Made by a program: the position numbers and the translations under genes | Part shown: positions 1 through 5,108 of the stretch, in pieces | Layout: every line of letters starts with the position of its first letter | Position numbering within the stretch: the stretch's first letter is position 1 | Origin: Rhodocyclaceae bacterium | GTDB taxonomy: Bacteria; Pseudomonadota; Gammaproteobacteria; Burkholderiales; Rhodocyclaceae | Length of the DNA stretch: 6,570 bases | Direction of reading: 5' to 3' | Assembly (NCBI GenBank): GCA_020849155.1 | Contig: JADLGU010000056.1 | Coordinates: 1-6,570, forward strand | Notes under the pieces: generated by a model | What the model was told of the DNA's origin: nothing | The model's database searches: none | What the model saw: only the letters and a program-made list of their open reading frames with translations

Positions 1-1473
1 ACCGGCTGGTTCTTCATGAAGCTGCCCGGCAGCTTCCTGCCGAGCGAGGACCAGGGCTATTTCATCAACATCGTGCAATTGCCGCCGGGCGCCACGCAGG
101 AGCGCACGCTCGAAGTGCTGTCTACCATCGAGCAGCACTATCTCAAACAGCCCGAAGTGGCGCACGTCATCGGTGTCGCTGGTTTCTCCTTCTTCGGCCG
201 CGGCCAGAACGCCGCGCTGACCTTCGTCCGCCTGAAGGACTGGGACGAGCGCAAGGGCGCCGACGCCTCGGCCAACTCGGTGATCCGCCGCGCCAACATG
301 GCCTTCTCGCGCATCAAGCAGGCGATGATCTTCGCCGTCAACGTGCCGCCGATTCCGGAGCTGGGCGCCGTCGGCGGCTTCGACTTCCGCCTGCAGGACC
401 GCAGCGGGCTCGGCCGCGAAAAGCTGATGGAGGCGCGCAACATCGCCCTCGGCCTGGCCGGCAAGCAACCCGCGCTCGCCGGCGTGCGGCCGGAAGGCCA
501 GGAACCGGGGCCGCAGCTGATGCTCGACATCGACTCGGCCAAGGCGCGCGCGCTGTCGATCGATCTCGCCGATCTCAACGAGGCGCTGCAGTCCTCGCTC
601 GGTGTCGCCTACATCAACGACTTCGTGCGCCAGGGCCGCATCCTGCGCGTGTACATGCAGGCCGACCCGCGGCTGCGCGCCACGCCCGAGGACATCCTGC
701 GCCTGCCGATCAAGAACACGCGCGGCGAAATGGTGCCGCTCGCCGAAGTCGCGCGCCACCGCTGGATCGTCGGCCTGCCCAAGCTCGACCGCTACAACGG
801 CAACCCGTCGATGAAGATCTCCGGCACGCCGGCGCCCGGCCGCAGCACCGGCGAGGCGATGGATGCCATGGAATCCGTCGCCGCCCAGCTGCCGCCCGGC
901 ACGGGTTTCGACTGGTCGGGCACCTCGTTCGAGGAGCGCCTCTCCGGCGCGCAGGCGCCGCTGCTCTTCGCCCTCTCGCTGCTCGTGGTCTTCCTCGCGC
1001 TCGCCGCGCTCTACGAGAGCTGGTCGATCCCCTTCGCCGTGATCCTGGTGGTGCCGCTCGGCATCTTCGGCTCGGTGCTGGCGGTGACGCTGCGCGGGCT
1101 GCCCAACGACGTCTTCTTCAAGGTCGGCCTGATCGCCATCATCGGCCTCTCCTCGAAGAACGCCATCCTCATCATCGAGTTCGCGCGCACCCTGCACGAG
1201 CGCGGCATGGGCCTCGTCGAGGCGACGCTGGAAGCCTGCCGCCTGCGCTTCCGCCCGATCCTGATGACCTCGCTCGCCTTCATCCTCGGCGTGCTGCCGC
1301 TGGCCATCTCCACCGGCGCCGGCGCGCAGAGCCGCCTCGCCATCGGCACCGGCGTCATCGGCGGCATGATCAGCGCCACCGTGCTGGCGGTGTTCCTCGT
1401 GCCGGTGTTCTTCGTGGTGGTGCGCCGGATCTTCCCCGGCAAGCCGCGCGCCGCGGCAGGCGGGCACGGCTGA
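1..1473 (+). CDS. RND multidrug efflux permease, HAE1/AcrB family (C-terminal half, 5' end outside window)
   Basis: Inner-membrane proton-driven drug exporter of tripartite RND pumps, working with a periplasmic adaptor and an outer-membrane channel. The frame is open from base 1, so the ATG at 16 is internal; AcrB homologues have roughly 560 more residues upstream. The visible part aligns by eye along its whole length with the second half of AcrB: LPSEDQGYF just after the TM7 region, the periplasmic porter and docking segment (GFSFFGRGQN, ELGAVGGFDF, YINDFVRQGR, FEERLSGAQAP), then TM8-TM12 from about base 955. The TM10 segment IGLSSKNAILIIEFA keeps the lysine equivalent to AcrB K940 of the proton relay, and the RFRPILMTSLAFILGVLPL stretch is typical of the family. 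The C-terminus is short after VVVRRIF. The gene converges on the phosphatase with 4 bp between the stop codons; its TGA overlaps the repeat/terminator element at 1473. Substrates cannot be read from the sequence. Confidence 0.95.
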   Translation, partial: TGWFFMKLPGSFLPSEDQGYFINIVQLPPGATQERTLEVLSTIEQHYLKQPEVAHVIGVAGFSFFGRGQNAALTFVRLKDWDERKGADASANSVIRRANMAFSRIKQAMIFAVNVPPIPELGAVGGFDFRLQDRSGLGREKLMEARNIALGLAGKQPALAGVRPEGQEPGPQLMLDIDSAKARALSIDLADLNEALQSSLGVAYINDFVRQGRILRVYMQADPRLRATPEDILRLPIKNTRGEMVPLAEVARHRWIVGLPKLDRYNGNPSMKISGTPAPGRSTGEAMDAMESVAAQLPPGTGFDWSGTSFEERLSGAQAPLLFALSLLVVFLALAALYESWSIPFAVILVVPLGIFGSVLAVTLRGLPNDVFFKVGLIAIIGLSSKNAILIIEFARTLHERGMGLVEATLEACRLRFRPILMTSLAFILGVLPLAISTGAGAQSRLAIGTGVIGGMISATVLAVFLVPVFFVVVRRIFPGKPRAAAGGHG

Positions 1474-1498
1474 AAAGTCAGCCCCCGCAGGACGGCGG
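1473..1498 (-). terminator. Dispersed terminator-like repeat, copy 1
   Basis: On the minus strand the element reads GTCC-TGCGG-GGGC (short stem with one G-T pair), then TGACTTTT. The TGA is the stop codon of the phosphatase and the T-tract follows directly. On the plus strand its A-tract completes the TGA stop of the RND gene. It is one of five similarly oriented copies (consensus AAAAGTCAGYCCC followed by NGCGGGACGGCG). Confidence 0.6.
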
Positions 1499-2089
1499 GT
1501 GGCCGGGGTGGATGGCGCGGCCGTCCGATTCGAGCCAGACGCTCTCGCCGTTCTTGCGCTTCAGGTTGAGGATGGCGCTGCGCGGCAGGCCGCCGACGTG
1601 GCGCGTGATGACGTCCATCACCCAGCCGTGCGTGACGACGAGCACCCGCTCGCCGCCATGGCGCACGCCGATCTCCAGCACCGCGCCCAGCACCCGGTCG
1701 GCGAATTCATCCATCGTCTCGCCCTCCTCGAAGTGCGCGGCCGGGTTGCGCCGGAGGATCTGCTGCAGCAGCACCTCGTTCGTCTCGCCCAGCTCGGCCT
1801 TCGGCACGCCCTGGACGGCGCCGAAATGCCGCTCCATCAGGCCCTCGTGCGCGACCGGCGCGGGCAGCCCGAGCAGCTTGGCGACGATCTGCGCCGTCTC
1901 GCTGGAACGGATCAGCGGGCTGGTCCACACCGAGGCGAAGCCGGCGCCGGCGAACGCCTCGGCGAGCTCGCGCGCCTGGCGCCGGCCGACATCGTTGATC
2001 GGCACGTCGGTCCAGCCCTGCAGGATGCCGGAGATGTTCCAGTCGGTCTCGCCGTGGCGGACGACGCAGACGTGGGCGGGGTTTTGCAT
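1478..2089 (-). CDS. Histidine phosphatase family protein (phosphoglycerate mutase-like, GpmB/CobC type)
   Basis: Cytosolic phosphohydrolase or mutase of the branch-1 histidine phosphatase superfamily, 203 aa, the usual size. Catalytic residues are visible: R11-H12-G13-E14 (VVRHGETDWN, with H12 the residue phosphorylated during catalysis), R61 in TSPLIRSSETAQ, E86 in LMERHFG, and the second histidine H154 in VVTHGWVMD. The LQGWTDVPIN segment is the usual nucleotide/phosphoglycerate-type loop. The substrate cannot be assigned: such proteins include broad phosphatases, alpha-ribazole phosphatase and phosphoglycerate mutase-like enzymes, and no cobalamin or glycolysis genes lie nearby. The ATG at 2089 is chosen because RHGE then lies at the expected N-terminal position; no strong Shine-Dalgarno is seen. 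The last five residues (PSCGG) and the stop codon are supplied by the dispersed terminator repeat. Confidence 0.92.
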   Translation of the reverse strand: MQNPAHVCVVRHGETDWNISGILQGWTDVPINDVGRRQARELAEAFAGAGFASVWTSPLIRSSETAQIVAKLLGLPAPVAHEGLMERHFGAVQGVPKAELGETNEVLLQQILRRNPAAHFEEGETMDEFADRVLGAVLEIGVRHGGERVLVVTHGWVMDVITRHVGGLPRSAILNLKRKNGESVWLESDGRAIHPGHPPSCGG

Positions 2090-2120
2090 GCGGGCTATCA
2101 GGCCGTGGCGACCCGGGAAG

Positions 2121-2146
2121 AAAAGTCAGTCGCCACGATACGGCGG
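2121..2146 (-). terminator. Dispersed terminator-like repeat, copy 2 (most diverged)
   Basis: Located just downstream of the ferritin-like gene on the minus strand. The minus strand reads CGCC-GTATCGT-GGCG, then ACTGACTTTT: a 4-bp stem followed by a T-tract. The ends (AAAAGTCAGT and CGGCGG) match the other copies while the central part has diverged. It probably ends the ferritin-like transcript before the phosphatase gene. Confidence 0.5.
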
Positions 2147-2150
2147 TTGA

Positions 2151-2672
2151 TCACATGGCGGGCGTGTCGACGTCCTCCGGATCGACGTCCGGCTCCATCG
2201 ACTCGGGATATTTGGCCTTCTGCTTCTCGAGCAGGCCCTGGTGGATGGCCTCCTCGTTGCGCAGATCCTCGAAAAGATGCCTGACGTCGGCATCCCGGAT
2301 GCTCGGCAGGGCCCGGTCGAAGAACTCCCAGGCCTTGACCTCCGAGAGCATCGCCACCTCGAGGGCGTGCCGCGGCGACATGAAGGGCCGCGGCTTGTCG
2401 CTCTCCGGCGCCTCGACGTCCTCGATCATGTCCGCCGTCACGCGCGCAGGCGCGTCGCCGAACAGCGCGCGCCGGCGCTCGGCCAGCTCCTCGCCATGGC
2501 GCCGCTCGTTGCGCGCCATCATGGCAAAGAAATCCGCCGCATCGCCCGGGTAGCGCTCGCCGAGCAGGTCGACGAACCAGCGATAGCGCTCCTCCGCCTC
2601 GCGCTCGATGAGGATGGCAAGGTCGAGCGCGTCCTGCAGATCCAGCTTCGAAAAATCCAATTGAACAGACAT
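2151..2672 (-). CDS. Ferritin-like / rubrerythrin-domain di-iron protein without rubredoxin domain
   Basis: A 173-aa four-helix-bundle protein of the ferritin-like superfamily, predicted cytosolic (no signal peptide). It has two related halves: helix 1 with E23 in LAILIEREAEERY and helix 2 with E56-R-R-H59 (NERRHGEEL); then helix 3 with E105/E111 (HALEVAMLSEVKAWEFF) and helix 4 with E141-A-I-H144 (NEEAIHQ). Paired Glu and EXXH motifs are the iron ligands of rubrerythrin-type di-iron sites. No CxxC pairs are present, so the electron-transfer rubredoxin domain is missing; a role in peroxide reduction or iron handling is inference. The acidic C-terminal tail (EPDVDPEDVD) is unusual. The frame stays open another 46 codons upstream, but the ATG at 2672 is preferred: GGGAG lies about 7 nt before it, homology begins there, and the extension would run through the terminator repeat at 2717-2742. 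Confidence 0.88.
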   Translation of the reverse strand: MSVQLDFSKLDLQDALDLAILIEREAEERYRWFVDLLGERYPGDAADFFAMMARNERRHGEELAERRRALFGDAPARVTADMIEDVEAPESDKPRPFMSPRHALEVAMLSEVKAWEFFDRALPSIRDADVRHLFEDLRNEEAIHQGLLEKQKAKYPESMEPDVDPEDVDTPAM

Positions 2673-2716
2673 CGAGGGCTCCCGGGCAAGGCGGCGTTTC
2701 GCAGCATCATAGCGGT

Positions 2717-2742
2717 AAAAGTCAGCCCCGGCGGGACGGCGC
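2717..2742 (-). terminator. Dispersed terminator-like repeat, copy 3
   Basis: The minus strand reads GTCCCGCCGGGGC (hairpin with one G-T pair), then TGACTTTT. Unlike the other copies it has no intact gene ending in it; it lies upstream of the ferritin-like start. A minus-strand frame with no start codon (2722-2913) ends in it with the same tail, PSRRG-stop, that the transporter gene has (PSRRD-stop). With flanking bases (2713-2742) it matches 28 of 30 positions of 4130-4159, forming a direct repeat around module 1. Confidence 0.55.
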
Positions 2743-2913
2743 AAGATCGGGGCACGGGCGAGCGAGTTGGGATTGCCGACGGACAAGCCATGCGCCGGCG
2801 GCAAACACAAGTGGCGCTTCCGCAGCCACGTCCGCCGGGCCGGCTACGTAGTGGTTGCGGAAGGTATTGGGGCCCGGCGACCAAACAGCAATGCCGTCTG
2901 CGGCGGAATCGAT
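2722..2913 (-). pseudogene. Possible 3' remnant of an unknown minus-strand gene (no start codon)
   Basis: This fills the otherwise geneless stretch between the ferritin-like gene and module 1. The minus-strand frame is open from 2913 down to the TGA in repeat copy 3, 63 codons, with no ATG. It contains, for example, IAVWSPGPNTFRNHYVAG and ends APSRRG. I do not recognise the family. Support is limited to the open frame and to the fact that its tail and stop come from the terminator repeat, as for the intact transporter gene at the right edge. Chance openness in GC-rich DNA is a real alternative. Confidence 0.2.
2818..2862. repeat. Long inverted repeat with nested inner hairpin (unknown function)
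   Basis: The arms TTCCGCAGCCAC (2818-2829) and GTGGTTGCGGAA (2851-2862) pair over 12 bp, with one G-T wobble if transcribed. The 21-nt loop contains a second hairpin, GCCG-GGC-CGGC (2834-2844). There is no T-tract on either side, so it is not a standard terminator. It lies about 65 bp upstream of the module 1 operator. Confidence 0.5.
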
Positions 2914-2927
2914 TCATCCCCTTGCTC

Positions 2928-2958
2928 TATATCGCACTTGACACACAAGTGCGATATA
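2928..2958. promoter_or_regulatory. Operator-like perfect inverted repeat of module 1
   Basis: Perfect 13-bp arms, TATATCGCACTTG (2928-2940) and CAAGTGCGATATA (2946-2958), separated by ACACA. The site covers the candidate -35 box and ends just upstream of the HTH gene. This is the expected layout for autorepression by the HTH protein encoded immediately downstream; the binding itself is inference. Confidence 0.75.
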
Positions 2959-2966
2959 TGCAACAT
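2938..2966 (+). promoter_or_regulatory. Candidate promoter of module 1
   Basis: A perfect -35 consensus TTGACA (2938-2943) lies in the centre of the palindrome, with a weak -10 CAACAT (2961-2966) after a 17-bp spacer. Transcription would begin near 2973, exactly at the second in-frame ATG, which suggests a leaderless message. The -10 is poor, so confidence is moderate. Confidence 0.4.
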
Positions 2967-2972
2967 TCGCGC

Positions 2973-3335
2973 ATGGACCCACGGGAAGCCGGCGCCCAGT
3001 TCGCCAAGTCGATCCGCCTGCTGCGCGAAACCGCCGGCCTGAAGCAGGCCGAGGTCGCCGCGCGGGCCGGTCTGCGGCGCGAGCTGGTGGTGCGCGCAGA
3101 GGCGGGCGAAAACATCGGCCTGCACCCCCTTCTGCGCATCCTCGATGCGCTCGGCGCACGCCTCGCCGTCACCGGCAACTCCGGCGACTTCGAGGCCTTC
3201 TACGCCCCGATCCGAGCCGGCCTCGAAGCGGAGCCACTCAGCCGCCCTGGCGCGGGCAAGAGCGCCGGCGGCCGCCTGGCGCAGGAGCGGCGCAAGCTGG
3301 TGGTGAAATGGCCAAGTCTGCGAAACCTGTCCTGA
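2973..3335 (+). CDS. HTH (XRE-like) transcriptional regulator, putative antitoxin of module 1
   Basis: A small 120-aa DNA-binding protein. Residues 11-65 form a Cro/C1-type helix-turn-helix domain: IRLLRETAGL, KQAEVAARAGL (helices 2-3), RRELVVRAEAGENIGLHP and LLRILDALGARL. The last 50 residues are Arg/Lys-rich, have no recognised domain, and may contact the partner. The ATG at 2973 is preferred over the in-frame ATG at 2958 because the latter's first base belongs to the operator palindrome and would lie upstream of the predicted transcription start; neither has a Shine-Dalgarno. The frame is open far upstream (to 2241), but this is antisense to the ferritin-like gene and not coding. The 3' end overlaps the nucleotidyltransferase start by 28 bp, indicating one operon with coupled translation. 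It probably represses its own promoter through the palindrome at 2928-2958. The antitoxin role is inferred from the pairing. Confidence 0.82.
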   Translation: MDPREAGAQFAKSIRLLRETAGLKQAEVAARAGLRRELVVRAEAGENIGLHPLLRILDALGARLAVTGNSGDFEAFYAPIRAGLEAEPLSRPGAGKSAGGRLAQERRKLVVKWPSLRNLS

Positions 3336-4135
3336 CCGATCCCTCGCTGCTGTCCTTCGAGGAGGCGAAGCGCCTCATCGGCGAGGCCGCCACCAGCGAC
3401 ACCATCCTCGTCGGCGGCCAGGCCATCGAATTCTGGGCCGCCTACTACGGCATCAAAGCCGGCCTGCCGGCCGTCACGCGCGACATCGATTTCCTCGGCA
3501 GCCTGCGCGACGCCATGCTGGCCGACGCCGGCCTCACGCTGCCGCACAAGCTGCACAAGGCCACGCTCGACGACGCCACGCCGAACACCGGCGTGATTTC
3601 CGTGCGCATTCCCGGCAAGCCCGCGCCCACGCCCATCGACTACCTGTGCGCGATCGAAGGCGTATCGACCAGCGAGGCGCGCAAGATGGCGGTCGAGGTG
3701 CGCATCGAAGGCGTTTTTCTCAAGGTGCTGCACCCGCTGCTCTGCCTGGAAAGCAAAGTGACGAACCTTTGGAAGTTTCCCTCCAAACGCAGGGCGGAAG
3801 GCGTCGAGCAAGCGAGGATGGCGACCGCCTTCGTCCAGGCCTATCTGGGCGAACTGCTGGACAACGGCTCGGCGCGCGACACCCTGAAGGCGATCGAGCG
3901 CGTGCTGGAATTCGCCCTCTCCCGTCAGAGCCACTACGCCGCCCTGGCGTGCGGCATCGACACGCTAGAGGCGCTGCCGCTCAAACACCTGGCACGCTCG
4001 AAGGACGAACGGATCGCGCGCTTCATGGGCAGGCGCTGGCCGCAGGCAGCGGAGCGAATCGCGGCGGAACGCGCCGCCTACACGCACACGGCCAACCGGA
4101 TGCCGGGCAAGGCATCGAGAAAACGGCGCCGGTAA
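3308..4135 (+). CDS. Nucleotidyltransferase-fold protein (AbiEii-like), putative toxin of module 1
   Basis: A 275-aa predicted cytosolic protein with the minimal nucleotidyltransferase signature: the glycine loop ILVGGQAIEFWAAYYG (G36-G37), the metal-binding pair T57-R-D59-I-D61 (TRDIDFLG), and a possible third acidic residue, D111, in TPIDYLCAI. K150 in VLHPLLCLESKVTNLW matches the conserved lysine region of AbiEii/DUF1814-type enzymes. The C-terminal half is helical, ending in a basic tail (ASRKRRR). Related toxins such as the mycobacterial MenT proteins transfer nucleotides to tRNA; whether this one does is unknown. It follows the HTH gene with a 28-bp overlap and no clear Shine-Dalgarno, so translational coupling is likely. 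It is clearly different from the larger AbiEii of module 2. Its TAA stop is made by the first bases of repeat copy 4. It could also be a housekeeping-type NTase with a regulator, but the toxin-antitoxin layout is the better reading. Confidence 0.8.
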   Translation: MAKSAKPVLTDPSLLSFEEAKRLIGEAATSDTILVGGQAIEFWAAYYGIKAGLPAVTRDIDFLGSLRDAMLADAGLTLPHKLHKATLDDATPNTGVISVRIPGKPAPTPIDYLCAIEGVSTSEARKMAVEVRIEGVFLKVLHPLLCLESKVTNLWKFPSKRRAEGVEQARMATAFVQAYLGELLDNGSARDTLKAIERVLEFALSRQSHYAALACGIDTLEALPLKHLARSKDERIARFMGRRWPQAAERIAAERAAYTHTANRMPGKASRKRRR

Positions 4136-4159
4136 AAGTCAGTCCCTGCGGGACGGCGC
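4134..4159 (-). terminator. Dispersed terminator-like repeat, copy 4
   Basis: The minus strand reads GTCCC-GCA-GGGAC, a perfect 5-bp stem, then TGACTTTT. The TGA is the stop of the truncated transporter fragment. On the plus strand the TAA stop of the module 1 nucleotidyltransferase (4133-4135) overlaps its A-tract. The stop codons of the two converging reading frames are thus only 3 bp apart. Confidence 0.65.
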
Positions 4160-4297
4160 GGCGAGGATCACCAGCGCGATGCCGCCGAGAACGGCTGAGG
4201 AGGTTAGCACGAAGCGCAGCGTCAGCGCCTCATTGAGGAAGACGATGCCGCCCAGCGCGGCGATCACCGGCACGCTGAGCTGGACGGTCGCCGCGCT
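4139..4297 (-). pseudogene. Truncated 3' fragment of EamA/DMT transporter gene
   Basis: Encodes only the last 52 residues of an EamA-family (drug/metabolite) transporter, from SAATVQLSVPVIAALGG through VLGGIALVIL to PSRRD and a TGA stop. It differs from the end of the intact gene at the right edge of the window by two residues (T/A and A/T). Upstream of 4297 the match is lost in an unrelated plus-strand sequence (hsdS tail), so there is no start and no first membrane segments. It is a non-functional leftover. Because most differences are silent, the two copies probably separated while both were functional, for example in different strains, rather than by decay of a recent duplicate. Confidence 0.88.
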
Positions 4298-4379
4298 GGA
4301 AGAAAAGCTCGCCAAGGCCCGCCAAATCAAGCAGGGCATGATGCTGGAACTGCTGACCGGGCGGATTCGGCTGGTCTGA
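4293..4379 (+). pseudogene. hsdS: 3' remnant of type I restriction specificity subunit gene (hsdS)
   Basis: The last 28 codons of an HsdS-type specificity subunit: ALEEKLAKARQIKQGMM then LELLTGRIRLV and TGA. This coiled-coil end (E/KARQIKQGMMQELLTGRIRLV-like) is highly characteristic of the second conserved region of type I R-M specificity proteins. Everything upstream, including both target-recognition domains, is missing: the preceding codons are antisense transporter sequence. The frame can be read back to an ATG at 4179, giving a 66-codon chimera, but there is no reason to think it is made. The join lies within GCCGCGCTG, which fits both partners and suggests a microhomology junction. No hsdM or hsdR sequence is visible in the window. 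Confidence 0.8.
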
Positions 4380-4404
4380 GGGTGGAGCGCTGTGCCGCCA
4401 GCGC

Positions 4405-4423
4405 CGGGTTTTTAAAACACCCG
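4405..4423. repeat. Short inverted repeat upstream of abiE operator
   Basis: CGGGT (4405-4409) and ACCCG (4419-4423) enclose TTTTAAAAC, and the inner T/A runs extend the pairing with one mismatch. It could be a secondary binding site upstream of the main operator or a remnant terminator of the hsdS transcript. The choice cannot be made from sequence. Confidence 0.35.
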
Positions 4424-4438
4424 CTTGCGGTCGGCGGA

Positions 4439-4474
4439 TTTTTTCAGGAAAACACTGGCATTTTCCTGAAAAAA
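4439..4474. promoter_or_regulatory. Operator-like perfect inverted repeat of the AbiE module
   Basis: Perfect 14-bp arms, TTTTTTCAGGAAAA (4439-4452) and TTTTCCTGAAAAAA (4461-4474), around CACTGGCA. It lies 17 bp before the antitoxin start and covers the candidate -35 box. AbiEi antitoxins studied in other bacteria repress their operons by binding inverted repeats upstream, so this is the likely AbiEi operator. It is strikingly AT-rich for this window. Confidence 0.78.
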
Positions 4475-4483
4475 CTCTATTCT
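4455..4483 (+). promoter_or_regulatory. Candidate promoter of the AbiE module
   Basis: -35 CTGGCA (4455-4460, 4 of 6 consensus bases) in the palindrome centre and -10 TATTCT (4478-4483, 4 of 6) with a 17-bp spacer. The predicted start of transcription falls at about 4490, at the ATG at 4491, again suggesting a leaderless transcript. Confidence 0.4.
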
Positions 4484-4490
4484 TCCGCTT

Positions 4491-5108
4491 ATGCAAGCAA
4501 TTGAACAAAAGATACTTTCCAGGATTTATGGGCGCGGGAGGGGGTGGGCCTTCACCAAAATCGACTTCGTGGCCGGTTTTGGCGAGGCCAATATCCACCA
4601 GGCATTGTCAGGCCTGGCCCGGGCGGGCAAGATCCGCCGCGTCTGCCATGGGGTGTATGACTATCCGCGCCACAGCGATCTGCTCGGCCAGTTCCTGAGC
4701 CCGGACATCGACCAGGTGGCCGCGGCGCTGGCGCGCAAGTTCAACTGGCGCATCCAGCCTTCCGGCGAGGCGGCGCTCAACCTGCTCGGCCTGTCCCCCC
4801 AGGTGCCGGGACGCTGGGTTTATCTATCCGATGGCCCAAGCCGCGAGTACCCCATCGGCGAAGACGGCCGCCAGATCCTGGCGTTTCGCAAGTCGCCCCT
4901 GAAGGACACGGGTTTCAAATACCGGGAGAGCGGCCTGCTGGTCCAGGCGCTGAAGGCGCTGGGAAAAGAGCGGGTGGACGCTGCGGTGATCAAGACCCTG
5001 CGTCGTCGCCTCGATCCCAGGCTGTGTCGCCACATCCTCAGCGATACGCGGGCCGTCACGGGCTGGATTCTCCAGATCATCAAGCAGGTGTGCGAGGCGC
5101 CTGCCTGA
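4491..5108 (+). CDS. AbiEi-type antitoxin (DUF6088 family), winged-helix protein
   Basis: A 205-aa protein predicted to neutralise the following AbiEii toxin and repress the operon. Residues 1-60 form a winged-helix domain: IEQKILSRIYGRGRGWAFTK, NIHQALSGLARAGKIRRV and CHGVYDYP, the last being the wing typical of DUF6088/AbiEi-like N-termini. The central QPSGEAALNLLGLSPQVPGR and VYLSDGPSREYPIG stretches are typical of the C-terminal antitoxin domain. The ATG at 4491 is the first in frame after the operator; no Shine-Dalgarno precedes it, and the promoter spacing suggests leaderless translation. The stop overlaps the toxin start by one base (TGATG), the usual coupling of abiE operons. AbiE systems are type IV toxin-antitoxin pairs, several of which abort phage infection; activity here is inferred. 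Family assignment is from remembered motifs, without a profile search. Confidence 0.85.
   Translation: MQAIEQKILSRIYGRGRGWAFTKIDFVAGFGEANIHQALSGLARAGKIRRVCHGVYDYPRHSDLLGQFLSPDIDQVAAALARKFNWRIQPSGEAALNLLGLSPQVPGRWVYLSDGPSREYPIGEDGRQILAFRKSPLKDTGFKYRESGLLVQALKALGKERVDAAVIKTLRRRLDPRLCRHILSDTRAVTGWILQIIKQVCEAPA

Larger units (their letters stand above)
4134..4297. repeat. Left copy of 164-bp direct repeat flanking the AbiE module
   Basis: Matches 6158-6321 without gaps, with 10 mismatches (154/164). Eight of the ten differences are synonymous in the transporter reading frame. The match stops abruptly at GCCGCGCT, where the hsdS tail begins. The distance between copies is 2024 bp. Confidence 0.9.

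Noticed and set aside
1499..2284. Long plus-strand open frame (261 codons) opposite the phosphatase
   Set aside because: It lies antisense to a gene with all catalytic motifs, has low-complexity Ala/Arg/Asp composition typical of GC-rich antisense frames, and no recognisable domain.
2121..2742. Insertion sequence or composite transposon bounded by the repeats
   Set aside because: All copies are direct, not inverted; no transposase is encoded and no short target-site duplications are evident.
2790..2870. Integron attC site at the long hairpin
   Set aside because: No paired RYYYAAC / GTTRRRY core sites, and no integrase gene in the window.
2241..2957. Upstream extension of the HTH frame to an ATG at 2241
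   Set aside because: It would run antisense through the ferritin-like gene and across the terminator repeat and operator; the homology begins only around 2973.
3200..3934. Minus-strand open frame (244 codons) opposite the module 1 nucleotidyltransferase
   Set aside because: Antisense to the GG and DID motif-bearing gene; Gly/Arg/Ala-rich translation without any family signal.
4179..4379. 66-codon plus-strand frame as a small intact gene
   Set aside because: The first 37 codons are antisense transporter sequence and only the end is HsdS; no ribosome site or promoter is seen, so it is a chance fusion.
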